A stretch of 64,000 nucleotides of DNA from contig OU744446.1 in assembly GCA_916610825.1 (NCBI GenBank), positions 2,368,501 to 2,432,500 of the forward strand. Reading direction: 5' to 3'. This DNA is from Haliclystus octoradiatus. Taxonomy: Eukaryota; Cnidaria; Staurozoa; Stauromedusae; Haliclystidae. Made by a program: the position numbers and the translations under genes. Positions 61,101 to 64,000 of this stretch are shown here, piece after piece (the stretch's first letter is position 1; each line of letters starts with the position of its first letter). Under the pieces are notes generated by a model that was given only the letters and a program-made list of their open reading frames with translations, made no database searches and was not told the DNA's origin.

Positions 61101-64000
61101 AGTTGATTTGATACCAGAACTGAACAAACAGTTTGTTGTCACTGTTTTCAATCCAATTGTTGGTGGAATATCACAAAGTGGGGCTGAAAACATCTTAACA
61201 CCTTCAGATGGTATTAGCGCTGTTGTATCATTAGGTGCAAGTAACGAGCCACATGGAGTGTTTGAATTCTCTCCTTCGTCTATGGTGCTCACAACTACAG
61301 AAGGATCATTTGCACGTTTTGAAGTTATCAGAGCGTATGGAACAATCGGTAACTATTCAAAGTTTTATCGCTTGAATGACCATATGTATTTTAAAGAATT
61401 TTGTTGGATAAGATATTTACAGGTTAAGCACAGAAAAGTAAATTTTGCCAGTGCTTGCGCTATTATAAAATGCATCCAAAATGTAGTGTTTGTAGGGTGT
61501 TATGATAGTAATATGATGATAGTCTTGGGCTCCATCTCTACCTATGAGACACTGTAGCTAGTGTTTTTGCCTTTGACTTTTCTCCTCAAGTGCGCCACAT
61601 ACCATTGTATTATAACAAAAATGATTCGATCAATCTGATTGGTTTAAAATTTGACGCCAAATCATCATAGCAAAACTTTGTTCAAAAACACAATCAATCT
61701 TACAATTAGAAATTGATATCACGAATGAGAATTTCTATTTGATCAAGAATTTTTTAAAACCATTTTATGAGCAAGAAAGTCATGTAGATGCTTGTAAAAG
61801 TTGTGCTAGTTTTAATACAAAGCAATTGGCGCTAGCGCACAATTTCCTATGAGCTATTGACATTTGGCGCACTCGAGTCACTTCAGGAGAAAACTCAAAG
61901 GCGAAATAACTTGCTGAGGCGGATCGTAATTTTCTGATGACTTCTCGTTTCCTCCTTACGTGCCTCTCGTATATCAAATATCAAGAGCTCATAAGAAACT
62001 ATGCGCCGATTACTTAATAGCTCATGAGAAACTATGTGTCAATTGCTTTGTATAATAACTAGCATACTTTTATAATCTTTTAAGTTGATGTTTTTTAAAA
62101 TTTCTGATTAAATTGAGATATCTAGTTTGAATAATAATTGCAAGATTGATTGCGCTTTGGAGCCTGGTCATTGTTCTTTGGTGATATGGTGATATGTGTC
62201 ATAGCTTTAAACCACTCAGATTGATCTAATCAATTTCTTTATTATACAATATTGGCTGGCATCAGGAAAGGCGTCCAGAAAATGCCCACATGTTTTAAAT
62301 AATCAATTCATTAACCAGCCACCCTGTTGTGAAAAATGATAAAAAGGAAAGTATGTTATGCTTCAGAAACTAACACATTGCTTCCCATTGATCTCTTTCA
62401 GGCGACGTCCTAATAACCTATCAAGCGTTGCCGAATCCATCAGCAAAAGGTCAAGCTACGTCAGGTTTAGATTTCGATGGAAATGTAACCCAAGTCACAA
62501 TAAAAGATGGACAAAAATCATTTACAATTACATTATTGATAGTTAATGATGATATCCCTGAAGAAAATGAATCCTTTTTTGTTAACATCACAAGTGTCAC
62601 ATTAGCAGGTGTATCACCGCCTAGTTCACCACCAAAAATTGGACAATTAAACAGTGTTGAAGTTATAATTAAAGCAAACGATGGTGCGCAAGGAGAACTT
62701 GCATTTTCACCGGAATCAGTGAAGTAAGTTATCCAATATTTAGTCAACAAAAAATTAATTAAGTTCACAACAGGTTATGAACTGTTTGATTATTGATGGA
62801 GAAATTGGAAGAACCCCTGCGAAAACAGTTCAGGAGTTCAGGAACAGTTCATGAACAGTTCATGAAGAGCTGAACTGTTTTTCGCAGGGGAACAGCTGCA
62901 CATTGAATCTGATCAATATCTTGACGCCTGTGATTCAAATCCTCTGAAAGTCAATTCAGTTCTGAAAACTTCAAATGAGTACCATCTTTGATGGTAGATA
63001 GAATGTCGCAGGGATAATTACATTATGAGTAGCTTCAGCGTATCACTGCGAATTGACAATCACGACCTATCTGTCATGAAATCTGTTGAAATTGATCTGC
63101 TGACTTTCGCGGCTGAGATCAGTTAGGTTTAGAACAATACCTTCAATGGGGCAATACTGTCTCAAATACGTTTTTCATAACCTGTTTTAACAGCTGGGGA
63201 TTCTTTGAGTATTTTCTTGATATGCATGTGATCCTAATTCTGAAGCAACATATTTACCTTAGATCATAAAAATAACCATAGCGATTACCGGCTTCTAAAT
63301 AAACATGACGAACAAACTAATCTGCAAAACTTGTGTGTGCGTTGATGAATCGGTCATGAAAGCGATCCATGTCCTTCTAAATAACTGAGCATGAATGTGA
63401 AATGGCACATTTATCATCAACGGTTCATAGACAAGTGGATATCTCTTTCATGAAATGTTCATGAACATTTGCTCGGGGAAAATGGCTTGTTTTCATGAAC
63501 TTTTCATGAACCTTTTATAAACTGTTTATGAAATAAGGCCATTTCACATTGATGAACTAAATTCACAGCTCATTTTATTGAGTTATGAAGTCAATTTGTG
63601 GTCATGAATATTAAATAACATGTTTTTATTAACTTTTCCATGAACTTTTCCTAAACAGATGAGTTATGGAGACAATCGTTCAATCTATTTTTACATACCT
63701 ACTTTTGAGACAATGTGGTTTTTCATATTTACAGCCAAACGTTTTCAGAAGGTTCCGGTTCTCATAACTTGACAGTACAGAGATACAGAGGTGCATTTGG
63801 ACAAGTGTATTGTTTCTATTTTGTCAATCGATTAACTGCATCAGAATCAGATTTCCAATTGAATGAAGATATTATAAATGGGGGTGTGGCACGACTTGAT
63901 TTTCAAGATGGTGAACGATCAAAAAATATTACGATACATATAATCGATGATGACATTACAGAAACATCAGAATTATTCGAAATTGGTCTTACTATTCAAA
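22000..64000 (+). CDS. ADGRV1: ADGRV1 (VLGR1/GPR98) orthologue, N-terminal 2901 residues, partial
   Basis: Giant adhesion G-protein-coupled receptor of the cell surface. In vertebrates it forms ankle links of hair-cell stereocilia and periciliary links of photoreceptors, and its loss causes Usher syndrome 2C. I traced 35 coding exons (separate entries), all GT-AG, with phases that agree at every junction and no internal stop, giving 8704 coding nt in the window. Order: signal peptide (1-25), about ten Calx-beta modules (25-1190), a Calx-beta split by a LamG module (1190-1542), then about eleven more Calx-beta modules to the window edge. The repeating marks are the Ca-binding turn DDxxPExxExF and the NDDPxGxxxF end strand. 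Local order follows human ADGRV1, including the LamG site and the segment YGVFQL...ITVEEE..RLY..RAQG. The EAR repeats, GAIN/GPS and 7TM regions of the family must lie to the right. An acceptor (cttaacag) stands 6 bases before the ATG, so a non-coding first exon is likely upstream. Confidence 0.93.
22217..22612. repeat. Tandemly expanded GTTCATGAAC element in intron 1
   Basis: The unit ttaacgttcatgaactgtt recurs at 22271, 22352, 22433, 22512 and 22583, a period of about 81 bases shrinking to 71. The right tip is tttttcgcagggg; the left tip is eroded and flanked by ta on both sides. It starts 22 bases after the exon 1 donor. Confidence 0.85.
23030..23150 (+). repeat. GTTATAAC-type MITE, truncated, abutting exon 2
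   Basis: acagggttaattcagtagaaaacacca...cgacagatgaccac...tatagaggcgac...caggtttgactgaac matches the family of 48577-48755. It ends about 20 bases before the exon 2 acceptor. Confidence 0.65.
23156..23386 (+). CDS. ADGRV1: ADGRV1 exon 2: rest of Calx-beta 1
   Basis: 77 codons, phase 0 both ends. Contains NDDIIPEGNETFTVNL, the calcium-binding turn of Calx-beta 1, and QNDDPYGRIGF, the terminal strand. Acceptor aacag, donor gtaagt. Confidence 0.92.
23686..23796 (+). CDS. ADGRV1: ADGRV1 exon 3: Calx-beta 2, first part
   Basis: 37 codons, phase 0 both ends, ending REGGVIGDVMIYWK, the Calx-beta strand that resembles R..G..G.v.v.W across the family. Donor gtattt. Readthrough beyond the donor is intronic. 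Confidence 0.9.
24539..24652 (+). CDS. ADGRV1: ADGRV1 exon 4: Calx-beta 2, middle
   Basis: 38 codons, phase 0 both ends: LSPLEGTVLLSNGES...ISILDDN, the LSPxxGxvxFxxGE strand pair. The DDN at the donor continues into VPENDE of exon 5. Confidence 0.9.
24935..25420. repeat. ~450-bp dispersed repeat, copy A
   Basis: Shares ordered blocks with 41670-42060: ctccaatttgtgattca, gaatgtcatgat, gaacaatac, tattaaacacttt, gggttatat and tttaatatttgtata. No coding capacity. Confidence 0.65.
25554..25650. repeat. GTTCATGAAC element, truncated
   Basis: Left end cccctgtaagaacgattcat with attcatgaacagtccatgaa; the right tip is missing. Confidence 0.55.
25864..26039. mobile_element. MITE with agggtccgacaaaag ends
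   Basis: cagggtccgacaaaag at the left is mirrored by cttttgtcggaccctg at the right over 176 bases. The interior repeats attcagaagaaaa twice and contains gggatcccgggatcc. Confidence 0.75.
26080..26145. repeat. Minimal 66-bp GTTCATGAAC palindrome
   Basis: cccctgcaaaaatagttcag...ctgaactgtttttcgcagggg: only the two tips remain, folded on each other. AA stands on both sides. Confidence 0.85.
26170..26545. repeat. Decayed hammerhead-type foldback fragments
   Basis: 26187-26240 matches the right arm of 20775-20964 with a damaged core (GTAAAC for GAAAC). 26455-26545 matches the left arm of 15331-15570 nearly perfectly and carries an intact motif on the minus strand. Confidence 0.65.
26487..26526 (-). 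ncRNA. Type I hammerhead ribozyme motif
   Basis: Read on the minus strand: TTGC, CTGATGA, stem II with CGC..GCG, GAAA, ACT-AAT-AGT, A, GCAA. It differs from the 15.5-kb copy by one stem II base, which opens a pair next to the loop. Confidence 0.6.
26922..27806 (+). CDS. ADGRV1: ADGRV1 exon 5: end of Calx-beta 2, Calx-beta 3 and most of 4
   Basis: The largest exon, 295 codons, phase 0 both ends. VPENDE closes the turn of module 2. Module 3 has DNFPELRETFNIRLF and KNDDPNGVISF. Module 4 begins RSMGLYGNISVSW; its turn is NHTVPWKACPFIIEL, lacking the usual acids. It ends RNDAYGVFNIDP...LEL before gtaagt. Confidence 0.95.
27919..28068. repeat. GTTCATGAAC element
   Basis: Left tip cccctgcaaaaacagtccag, internal acgttaaatggcc and a right end reduced to gatggggaagggg. 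Confidence 0.6.
28430..29690 (-). pseudogene. Penelope-like element fragment: reverse transcriptase end plus GIY-YIG
   Basis: Reading from 29690 downward: a palm segment with GVAVGSPLGPLLADVFM, the catalytic YVDD (within WRYVDDTLAIVKN), a thumb region, then a GIY-YIG-like endonuclease part with C..C, YAGYT and RI.EH. This order is that of Penelope-like retroelements. It is 5' truncated. An in-frame TGA stands at 29578-29580 and a frameshift near 29005-29010 separates the two domains, so it is dead. Downstream at 28483-28509 a ctgaag...gtcgaaacgttg string resembles the hammerhead of Penelope terminal repeats. It sits antisense in the ADGRV1 intron between exons 5 and 6. Confidence 0.85.
29716..29977 (+). 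CDS. ADGRV1: ADGRV1 exon 6: Calx-beta 5
   Basis: Starts after tattctatag at phase 0 and ends at gtatat, phase 1, 262 nt. VTRSGGSFGLVDVNIS opens the module. The turn is degenerate (SDVFLKSNAVIRV), as it is in human ADGRV1 at the same place. The donor inside ...ELQ/G is chosen because joining to exon 7 restores the family sequence. Confidence 0.88.
30290..30440 (+). repeat. GTTATAAC-type MITE
   Basis: ccactatacaaagatgacctttatatacaggg...ttcaatagaaaatactattatagacattg...cactatagacagg...tatagaggtgac matches 48577-48755. It ends just before the exon 7 acceptor. Confidence 0.7.
30454..30732 (+). CDS. ADGRV1: ADGRV1 exon 7: end of Calx-beta 5, start of 6
   Basis: 279 nt, phase 1 to phase 1. ITMPLANGEISF closes module 5; ASKKLNLTVIRDGTISATSVQW opens module 6 and DIGLTKGIIHFPIG follows. 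Donor gtaagt. Confidence 0.92.
30795..31117 (+). mobile_element. tRNA-derived SINE, copy 2
   Basis: Body matches 44922-45290 (gagggaattacattgtgagcag, atctatctgccatgaaatct, gtaaagagtaattaaaat, ggtacgagtgccttcagtag). The B box is degenerate. Confidence 0.75.
31252..31373 (+). CDS. ADGRV1: ADGRV1 exon 8: Calx-beta 6 turn
   Basis: 122 nt, phase 1 to phase 0. Contains LPDLFPELDETFNIELF, a canonical acidic turn, then GPLERLRPGG. Acceptor gatatag, donor gtgagt. Confidence 0.92.
31781..31972. repeat. GTTCATGAAC element
   Basis: Left tip ccctgcaaacaacagttc, right tip cctgaactgttctcgcagggg, two internal ccatttaac-type blocks in opposite orientation. Confidence 0.75.
32098..32181 (+). CDS. ADGRV1: ADGRV1 exon 9: end of Calx-beta 6
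   Basis: 28 codons, phase 0: NISLVTIAKNDNPGGTFQF, the closing strand (human LENDDPGGVFEF). Donor gtaagt. Confidence 0.9.
32389..32476 (+). CDS. ADGRV1: ADGRV1 exon 10: Calx-beta 7 first strands
   Basis: 88 nt, phase 0 to 1, encoding SVNVIRSGGSLEEKRLLVEILP (human IRSRGSLVKQFLHYRVEP). Acceptor tatcatcag, donor gtattg. Short but in phase with both neighbours. Confidence 0.85.
33453..33644. repeat. GTTCATGAAC element
   Basis: Left tip cctgccaaaacagttcac, right tip cctgtttttcgcagggg, with cgttaaatggc and ggccatttacc inside. It ends 43 bases before exon 11. Confidence 0.75.
33688..33788 (+). CDS. ADGRV1: ADGRV1 exon 11: Calx-beta 7 middle
   Basis: 101 nt, phase 1 to 0: PLDFGRGVTSLPVFIYPALDDIPE. 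The intron falls inside the DDIPE-IDEHF turn. Donor gtatta. Confidence 0.9.
34546..34702 (+). CDS. ADGRV1: ADGRV1 exon 12: end of Calx-beta 7, start of 8
   Basis: 157 nt, phase 0 to 1: IDEHFNVTLSS (human LDEHYWVVLSS), FKNDDPNGVVVF, then the first strand of module 8. Acceptor ttcttgtag, donor gtaaat. Confidence 0.93.
34735..36248. other. Intron 12 remainder
   Basis: Eroded GTTCATGAAC fragments lie at 34735-34870. 35150-36200 shows no recognisable gene, RNA or repeat apart from AT-rich DNA and a 69-codon chance ORF near 35646. Confidence 0.45.
36249..36448 (+). CDS. ADGRV1: ADGRV1 exon 13: Calx-beta 8
   Basis: 200 nt, phase 1 to 0: ELERQRGSYGNISIAW, LQPVKGTVYFGDGEKSG, ITVIPDE. Donor gtaaag directly after the DE of the turn. 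Confidence 0.93.
37023..37537 (+). CDS. ADGRV1: ADGRV1 exon 14: end of Calx-beta 8, all of 9, start of 10
   Basis: 515 nt, phase 0 to 2. TTELDEYFSILL finishes the turn of module 8. Module 9 has DEGNMASVVITLNR and a weakened turn NDSFAEKAESMIV. KANDLASGTFAL leads to module 10. The donor gtaaat at phase 2 is confirmed by the next exon. Confidence 0.95.
37867..38090 (+). CDS. ADGRV1: ADGRV1 exon 15: Calx-beta 10
   Basis: 224 nt, phase 2 to 1: VQRSGGLFGNVSVYW, VGFVLFVEGQQSG, KMDGLPELNETLIIQLL. Acceptor tctcatag, donor gtatca. Confidence 0.93.
38206..38375 (-). repeat. GTTATAAC-type MITE, inverted
   Basis: gcggtcacctttat..caacaatcacctgtctatagtggtcact...ataatattttctatgaatg...ctaatagctggctgt matches the 48577-48755 family in reverse. 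Confidence 0.65.
38638..38858 (+). CDS. ADGRV1: ADGRV1 exon 16: end of Calx-beta 10, first half of the split module
   Basis: 221 nt, phase 1 to 0: LENDDPRGLFKF closes module 10; NISLSVERTMGLYHNVE is the first half of a Calx-beta that the LamG region then interrupts, as in human ADGRV1. Donor gtaaga. Confidence 0.92.
38945..39528 (+). pseudogene. 3' fragment of a non-LTR retrotransposon (LINE)
   Basis: An ORF of 114 codons (38952-39296) resembles the C-terminal tail of LINE reverse transcriptase ORFs: RFPTLWNGF...TFINYIRKNI, compare the usual LWNxLP...F...L. About 230 bases of 3' UTR follow, ending in (TTCTA)n at 39507-39525, a common LINE tail. The 5' part is missing. Clade (CR1/L2/Jockey-like) not resolved. 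Confidence 0.6.
39530..40453. other. Rest of intron 16
   Basis: Contains a degenerate GTTCATGAAC trace near 39640-39720, (TATG)n at about 40093 and poly-T before the acceptor. No gene seen. Confidence 0.4.
40454..40607 (+). CDS. ADGRV1: ADGRV1 exon 17: linker into LamG
   Basis: 154 nt, phase 0 to 1: ILWQTFYASSVDG...LSTIQS...AYLFDGID. The final FDGID is the first LamG strand (human Y.FTGLEG). Acceptor ttttcag, donor gtaaga. Confidence 0.9.
41246..41470 (-). other. Unrecognised antisense protein-like segment
   Basis: About 70 codons on the minus strand (GLPGSFFDQDGGDLQ...TTEDIKLCIKL...) with GC content and codon use richer than the surrounding intron. I do not recognise it. It could be the remains of a retroposed gene or of a mobile element. 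Confidence 0.25.
41670..42060. repeat. ~450-bp dispersed repeat, copy B
   Basis: Ordered similarity to 24935-25420 (see that entry). Confidence 0.65.
42155..42885. repeat. ~730-bp dispersed repeat, copy A, ending in a foldback
   Basis: Collinear with 53778-54500 at high identity (shared: tctgattggt, aaacatggctccgaaaaccg, taacaatccaataaatatct, gaactattgtaccacttata). Its last ~190 bases form an inverted repeat (aaaagggttaccacatgcttg to caagtatgtggtaaccctt). Confidence 0.85.
42967..43199 (+). CDS. ADGRV1: ADGRV1 exon 18: LamG
   Basis: 233 nt, phase 1 to 0: FTITAWILPTIDTNGTIFSK (human FTFSAWVMPNANTNGFIIAK) is the diagnostic LamG strand pair. Acceptor gcatccag, donor gtaagt. Confidence 0.94.
43258..43550. 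repeat. Two eroded GTTCATGAAC elements
   Basis: 43258-43330 has ccccctgcgaaaatcaattc and gctaaatggccc; 43440-43550 has repeated ttcatgaac units without clear tips. Confidence 0.5.
43779..43891 (+). CDS. ADGRV1: ADGRV1 exon 19: LamG
   Basis: 113 nt, phase 0 to 2: NNGDWHSIALSVSETKTRLFIDGKEQ, the W-H and L-x-I-D-G strands of LamG. Donor gtaagt. Confidence 0.94.
44233..44546. mobile_element. Decayed hammerhead-type foldback around a (TATAG)n array
   Basis: Left gtcaaagattag..gttactcagagtttcacgcg..ctcatcagg is mirrored by tctgatgagcg...aaaactctgaataa..gtctaatctttgac. The loop contains (TATAG)n at about 44328-44445. Cores survive in part (CTGATGA..GAAAC on the minus strand) but stems are broken. 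Confidence 0.65.
44631..44756 (+). CDS. ADGRV1: ADGRV1 exon 20: end of LamG
   Basis: 126 nt, phase 2 to 2: ELYVGCSYPGVDHFKGSIQDVSIYPKALT, the final LamG strands (human RIGAG..GNDRFTGLMQDVRSYERKLT). Acceptor ttttctag, donor gtaagc. Confidence 0.94.
44922..45290 (+). mobile_element. tRNA-derived SINE, copy 3 (best copy)
   Basis: The head carries an A-box-like ttagctctgatggcagagc and B box ggttcaaatcc spaced as in a tRNA. Then the shared body and the tail tgccttcggtagggcgaca. Other copies: 13420-13795 (minus), 30795-31117, 62905-63165. Confidence 0.85.
45962..46089. repeat. GTTCATGAAC element, variant with ccatgagttcatg arm
   Basis: cccctgtccaaaaatccatg at the left, actttttttggcagggg at the right, AA on both flanks. 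Confidence 0.75.
46165..46373 (+). CDS. ADGRV1: ADGRV1 exon 21: second half of the LamG-split Calx-beta
   Basis: 209 nt, phase 2 to 1: PTNGYLFYPEGINLQNFSI, SIPEDKKQFAIRVV, KGGARIDRQDATAKLE (human ISGYLEFRQGE..., VYGGARISEENTTARL). Acceptor ttgtttag, donor gtaatt. Confidence 0.93.
47268..47341. repeat. 74-bp GTTCATGAAC palindrome
   Basis: cccctgcgaaaaacagttca to tcctgaattgttttcccagggg with AT on both flanks. It lies 57 bases upstream of exon 22. Confidence 0.8.
47399..47628 (+). CDS. ADGRV1: ADGRV1 exon 22: Calx-beta 12
   Basis: 230 nt, phase 1 to 0: SNGLFGFSSSPC (human ANGLFGFTGAC), IDRQKGSFQSVTLNW, TSGSIVFEQAQRNK. Donor gtgatt, as supported by exon 23. Confidence 0.93.
48229..48544 (+). 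CDS. ADGRV1: ADGRV1 exon 23: end of Calx-beta 12, start of 13
   Basis: 316 nt, phase 0 to 1: LNDTLPELQETFVLRL, ESSDDPYGVFQL, then SVTEESGFVKLYIVRAQGVQ (human TVEEEDGEIRLLVIRAQG). Donor gtacgt. Confidence 0.95.
48577..48755 (+). repeat. GTTATAAC-type MITE, best copy
   Basis: Left end acagtgaaacctgtatataac and right end ttataacaggtttgactgt are imperfect inverted repeats enclosing agccagctacgag, gaccactatagacaggtgg twice, and tagaggtgacc. Starts 32 bases after the exon 23 donor. Confidence 0.85.
49233..49424 (+). CDS. ADGRV1: ADGRV1 exon 24: Calx-beta 13
   Basis: 192 nt, phase 1 to 1: QVGCEWRTKAIT, VDFAATVSVETF, DIPDNSLPELEKTFSVELF (human DNSIPELEKSFKVELL), NPSGG. Acceptor atatttag, donor gtaggt. 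Confidence 0.94.
49432..49615 (+). repeat. GTTATAAC-type MITE
   Basis: cagtgaaacctgtttataacagccag...caatgaaaatactattttagacattg...tatagaggtgacc. Starts 7 bases after the exon 24 donor. Confidence 0.8.
49616..50035 (+). repeat. GTTATAAC-type MITE split by a GTTCATGAAC element
   Basis: 49616-49655 (cgtataacagccagctacgagaggtag...gaccact) and 49902-50035 (atggcctatatttacaagg...gaccgttataaaagg) are two halves of one MITE copy. The 246-bp insert is listed separately. Confidence 0.8.
49656..49901. repeat. GTTCATGAAC element inserted into a MITE
   Basis: Left tip cccctgcaaaaaaatccatg, right tip ctttttttcgcagtgg. The interior is a run of ttcatgaac units, including a direct ttcatgaacagttcatgaac duplication. 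Confidence 0.85.
50863..51143 (+). CDS. ADGRV1: ADGRV1 exon 25: end of Calx-beta 13, Calx-beta 14
   Basis: 281 nt, phase 1 to 0: LPSDDAFGIFSL, ITRQAGALGPATLQW, NPYFGNVTIAKGEYSG, VIDDE. Acceptor tctcccacag, donor gtaggt. Confidence 0.95.
51190..51796. mobile_element. ~600-bp foldback transposon
   Basis: acacacaataatttgcaac (51210s) and gttgcaaattattgtgtgt (51760s) are inverted. Deeper in, aaaacggcaggtttct and aacttgaaattcacataaaa are mirrored near 51700-51745. No ORF. Confidence 0.8.
51842..51979. repeat. GTTCATGAAC element
   Basis: Left cctcctccgaaaacagttca, right ctgaactgtttttcgcagggg, central gacgttaaatgggcc. Confidence 0.75.
52622..52769. repeat. GTTCATGAAC element, type copy
   Basis: 148 bases with tips cccctgcgaaaaacagttca and its near complement ending ttttcgcagggg. 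The arms are stacked gttcatgaac units around cacagacag and ggggccatttaacg. AT flanks both sides, a possible 2-bp target duplication. Confidence 0.85.
53280..53718 (+). CDS. ADGRV1: ADGRV1 exon 26: end of Calx-beta 14, Calx-beta 15
   Basis: 439 nt, phase 0 to 1: IPELNQQFTIELY completes the DDE turn split by the intron, SNDYPFGLFVL, ANDDYISVSEVLIFGPGE, EDSIPEAREYFIVEI. Donor gtaagt. Confidence 0.95.
53778..54500. repeat. ~730-bp dispersed repeat, copy B
   Basis: Collinear with 42155-42885, including the terminal palindrome aaaagggttaccacacgcttg to aagtgtgtgataaccctt. Confidence 0.85.
55263..55435 (+). CDS. ADGRV1: ADGRV1 exon 27: end of Calx-beta 15, start of 16
   Basis: 173 nt, phase 1 to 0: PAIGQQSTTNVIINSNDFANGVLQF, NITRTSGLFGQ. 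Acceptor gttttag, donor gtaacc. Confidence 0.92.
55470..55845. mobile_element. Hammerhead-type foldback interrupted by a GTTCATGAAC element
   Basis: Arms 55480-55548 (atcaggcattcagatttgct...gatcatcaggcaatt) and 55765-55840 (attgcttgatgac...atgaatgtctgatt) belong to the 15331-15570 family. The insert fills the loop. The minus-strand motif at 55506-55546 keeps CTGATGA and GAAA and stem I TTGC/GCAA, but the U16.1 position is C, so it is probably dead. Confidence 0.75.
55549..55764. repeat. GTTCATGAAC element, nested
   Basis: cccttgcgaaaaacagttca to cctgaactgttttcgtagggg; internal gttaaatggc and tcatttaacg in opposite orientation. Confidence 0.85.
56268..56529 (+). CDS. ADGRV1: ADGRV1 exon 28: Calx-beta 16
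   Basis: 262 nt, phase 0 to 1: VSISYEI, SDDYVVRSFEVVFNKGD, IANDDIPEFNEQFTIRLL, AENDYPYGLL. Donor gtgagt. Confidence 0.95.
57093..57346 (+). CDS. ADGRV1: ADGRV1 exon 29: Calx-beta 17
   Basis: 254 nt, phase 1 to 0: NEPRGDAEPVIVKLNVTRSGGTEGPVQVVW (split here by the reader at NVTR), SPSSGHLLFLSGE, PDDTAELNQ. The turn lacks the Pro-Glu of the consensus. Donor gtagaa. Confidence 0.92.
57566..57725. repeat. Exact 49-bp tandem triplication
   Basis: cagttcatgaacttctgg... starts at 57566, 57615 and 57664 without a mismatch, with a partial fourth start at 57713. It is derived from the GTTCATGAAC family. Confidence 0.9.
58055..58275 (+). CDS. ADGRV1: ADGRV1 exon 30: end of Calx-beta 17, start of 18
   Basis: 221 nt, phase 0 to 2: TIHIFLQSTIYGKA, LSNDRPFGIVEF, ELKRSRSFFGSLEVHY. 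Acceptor catcgcag, donor gtaact. Confidence 0.92.
58276..59079. other. Intron 30, no recognised feature
   Basis: AT-rich, with short chance ORFs on both strands. No member of the repeat families described elsewhere was seen. Confidence 0.4.
59080..59471 (+). CDS. ADGRV1: ADGRV1 exon 31: Calx-beta 18, start of 19
   Basis: 392 nt, phase 2 to 1: GDFVSVNNGIAIFNNGE, LADNIPEIDEQFSIRL, SNDAPQGEFEL, then SVAVAFVVTRTQG. Acceptor ttccacag, donor gtaaat. Confidence 0.95.
59880..59990. repeat. GTTCATGAAC element, eroded
   Basis: ctgcgaaaaataatcagg...gttcatgaaaatggggccattt...gaactcctctaaactgcc. Both tips are damaged. Confidence 0.55.
60159..60607 (+). CDS. ADGRV1: ADGRV1 exon 32: Calx-beta 19, start of 20
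   Basis: 449 nt, phase 1 to 0: VMGDVSISW, NGGSLNFKDGEKEQ, KNDTVPEIDEYFTVELY, EANDDVAGIISF, LLERSLPARGNVTLDW (human IRTFPGRGNVTVNW). Donor gtaatg. Confidence 0.95.
60628..60725 (-). repeat. GTTATAAC-type MITE, truncated and inverted
   Basis: acagtcaaacatgttataac..ggtcacctctctacagcagcc..tagtgatcact..ctcgtagttggctgct. Starts 20 bases after the exon 32 donor. Confidence 0.7.
61066..61348 (+). CDS. ADGRV1: ADGRV1 exon 33: end of Calx-beta 20, start of 21
   Basis: 283 nt, phase 0 to 1: VDLIPELNKQFVVTVF, SNEPHGVFEF (human SDEPHGVLNF), EVIRAYGTI. Acceptor cattccag, donor gtaact; the reading frame beyond the donor is intronic. Confidence 0.94.
61349..62401. other. Intron 33, no recognised feature
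   Basis: No copy of the palindromic, MITE or SINE families was seen. A few short chance ORFs occur on both strands. Confidence 0.4.
62402..62723 (+). CDS. ADGRV1: ADGRV1 exon 34: Calx-beta 21, start of 22
   Basis: 322 nt, phase 1 to 2: VTIKDGQKSFTITLLIVNDDIPEENESF (family turn), GVSPPSSPPKIG, KANDGAQGELAF (human DANDGARGVIEW). Acceptor ctctttcag, donor gtaagt. Confidence 0.95.
62814..62890. repeat. 77-bp GTTCATGAAC palindrome
   Basis: cccctgcgaaaacagttcag to gctgaactgtttttcgcagggg, flanked by gaa and aac. Confidence 0.85.
62905..63165 (+). mobile_element. tRNA-derived SINE, copy 4, 5' truncated
   Basis: Begins at a B-box-like gtgattcaaatcc and follows the body of 44922-45290 (aaatgagtaccatc, attacattatgagtagc, cgacctatctgtcatgaaat, gctgagatcagt) to aatggggcaatactgtctc. 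Confidence 0.75.
63735..64000 (+). CDS. ADGRV1: ADGRV1 exon 35: Calx-beta 22, cut by the window edge
   Basis: At least 266 nt from acceptor atttacag, entering at phase 2: NLTVQRYRGAFGQVYCF, GGVARLDFQDGERSKN, IDDDITETSELFEIGL. It matches human ADGRV1 near residue 2700 (DGERYKNVNIMILDDDIPEGDEKF region). The true end lies outside the window. Confidence 0.93.

Overview
The window is metazoan nuclear DNA: AT-rich, intron-dense, with GT-AG introns full of foldback elements, MITE-like repeats, tRNA-derived SINEs and retroelement debris. The two multi-exon genes are animal families (frataxin; adhesion GPCR V1). The repeat style suggests a marine invertebrate, possibly a deuterostome, but the species cannot be fixed from the sequence.

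Layout. 1-4974: a large element with terminal inverted repeats (TIRs) of about 380 bp and no transposase. 5640-11446 (+): a frataxin gene (FXN) in six short exons, only partly visible as long ORFs. Its 121-nt exon has the length I recall for a human exon, and its 28+70-nt pair sums to the 98-nt human exon 4. 11778-13247 (-): an intronless cytochrome P450, convergent with FXN. 13.3-21.9 kb: intergenic DNA with a SINE, foldback elements, long (ATT)n arrays and several hammerhead-ribozyme motifs. 21994-64000 (+): the 5' part of an ADGRV1 (VLGR1/GPR98) orthologue. I could trace 35 coding exons with consistent splice phases, encoding 2901 residues: a signal peptide, about 22 Calx-beta modules and one LamG module. 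The gene runs off the right edge before the EAR repeats, GAIN domain and 7TM region known in this family.

The most unusual content is non-coding. Palindromic elements at 15331-15570 and 20775-20964 carry, in each arm, a complete type I hammerhead fold whose stem I differs between the elements by compensating changes. Between (ATT)n tracts just upstream of the first ADGRV1 coding exon lies a head-to-tail dimer of a 260-bp monomer with a hammerhead at the monomer junction, the architecture of a retrozyme. A second very abundant family, palindromes built from GTTCATGAAC with CCCCTGCG/CGCAGGGG ends, fills the ADGRV1 introns and lies nested in other repeats.

The three genes have no evident joint function: frataxin acts in mitochondrial iron-sulfur cluster assembly, the P450 is a membrane-bound monooxygenase, and ADGRV1 is a giant cell-surface adhesion receptor.
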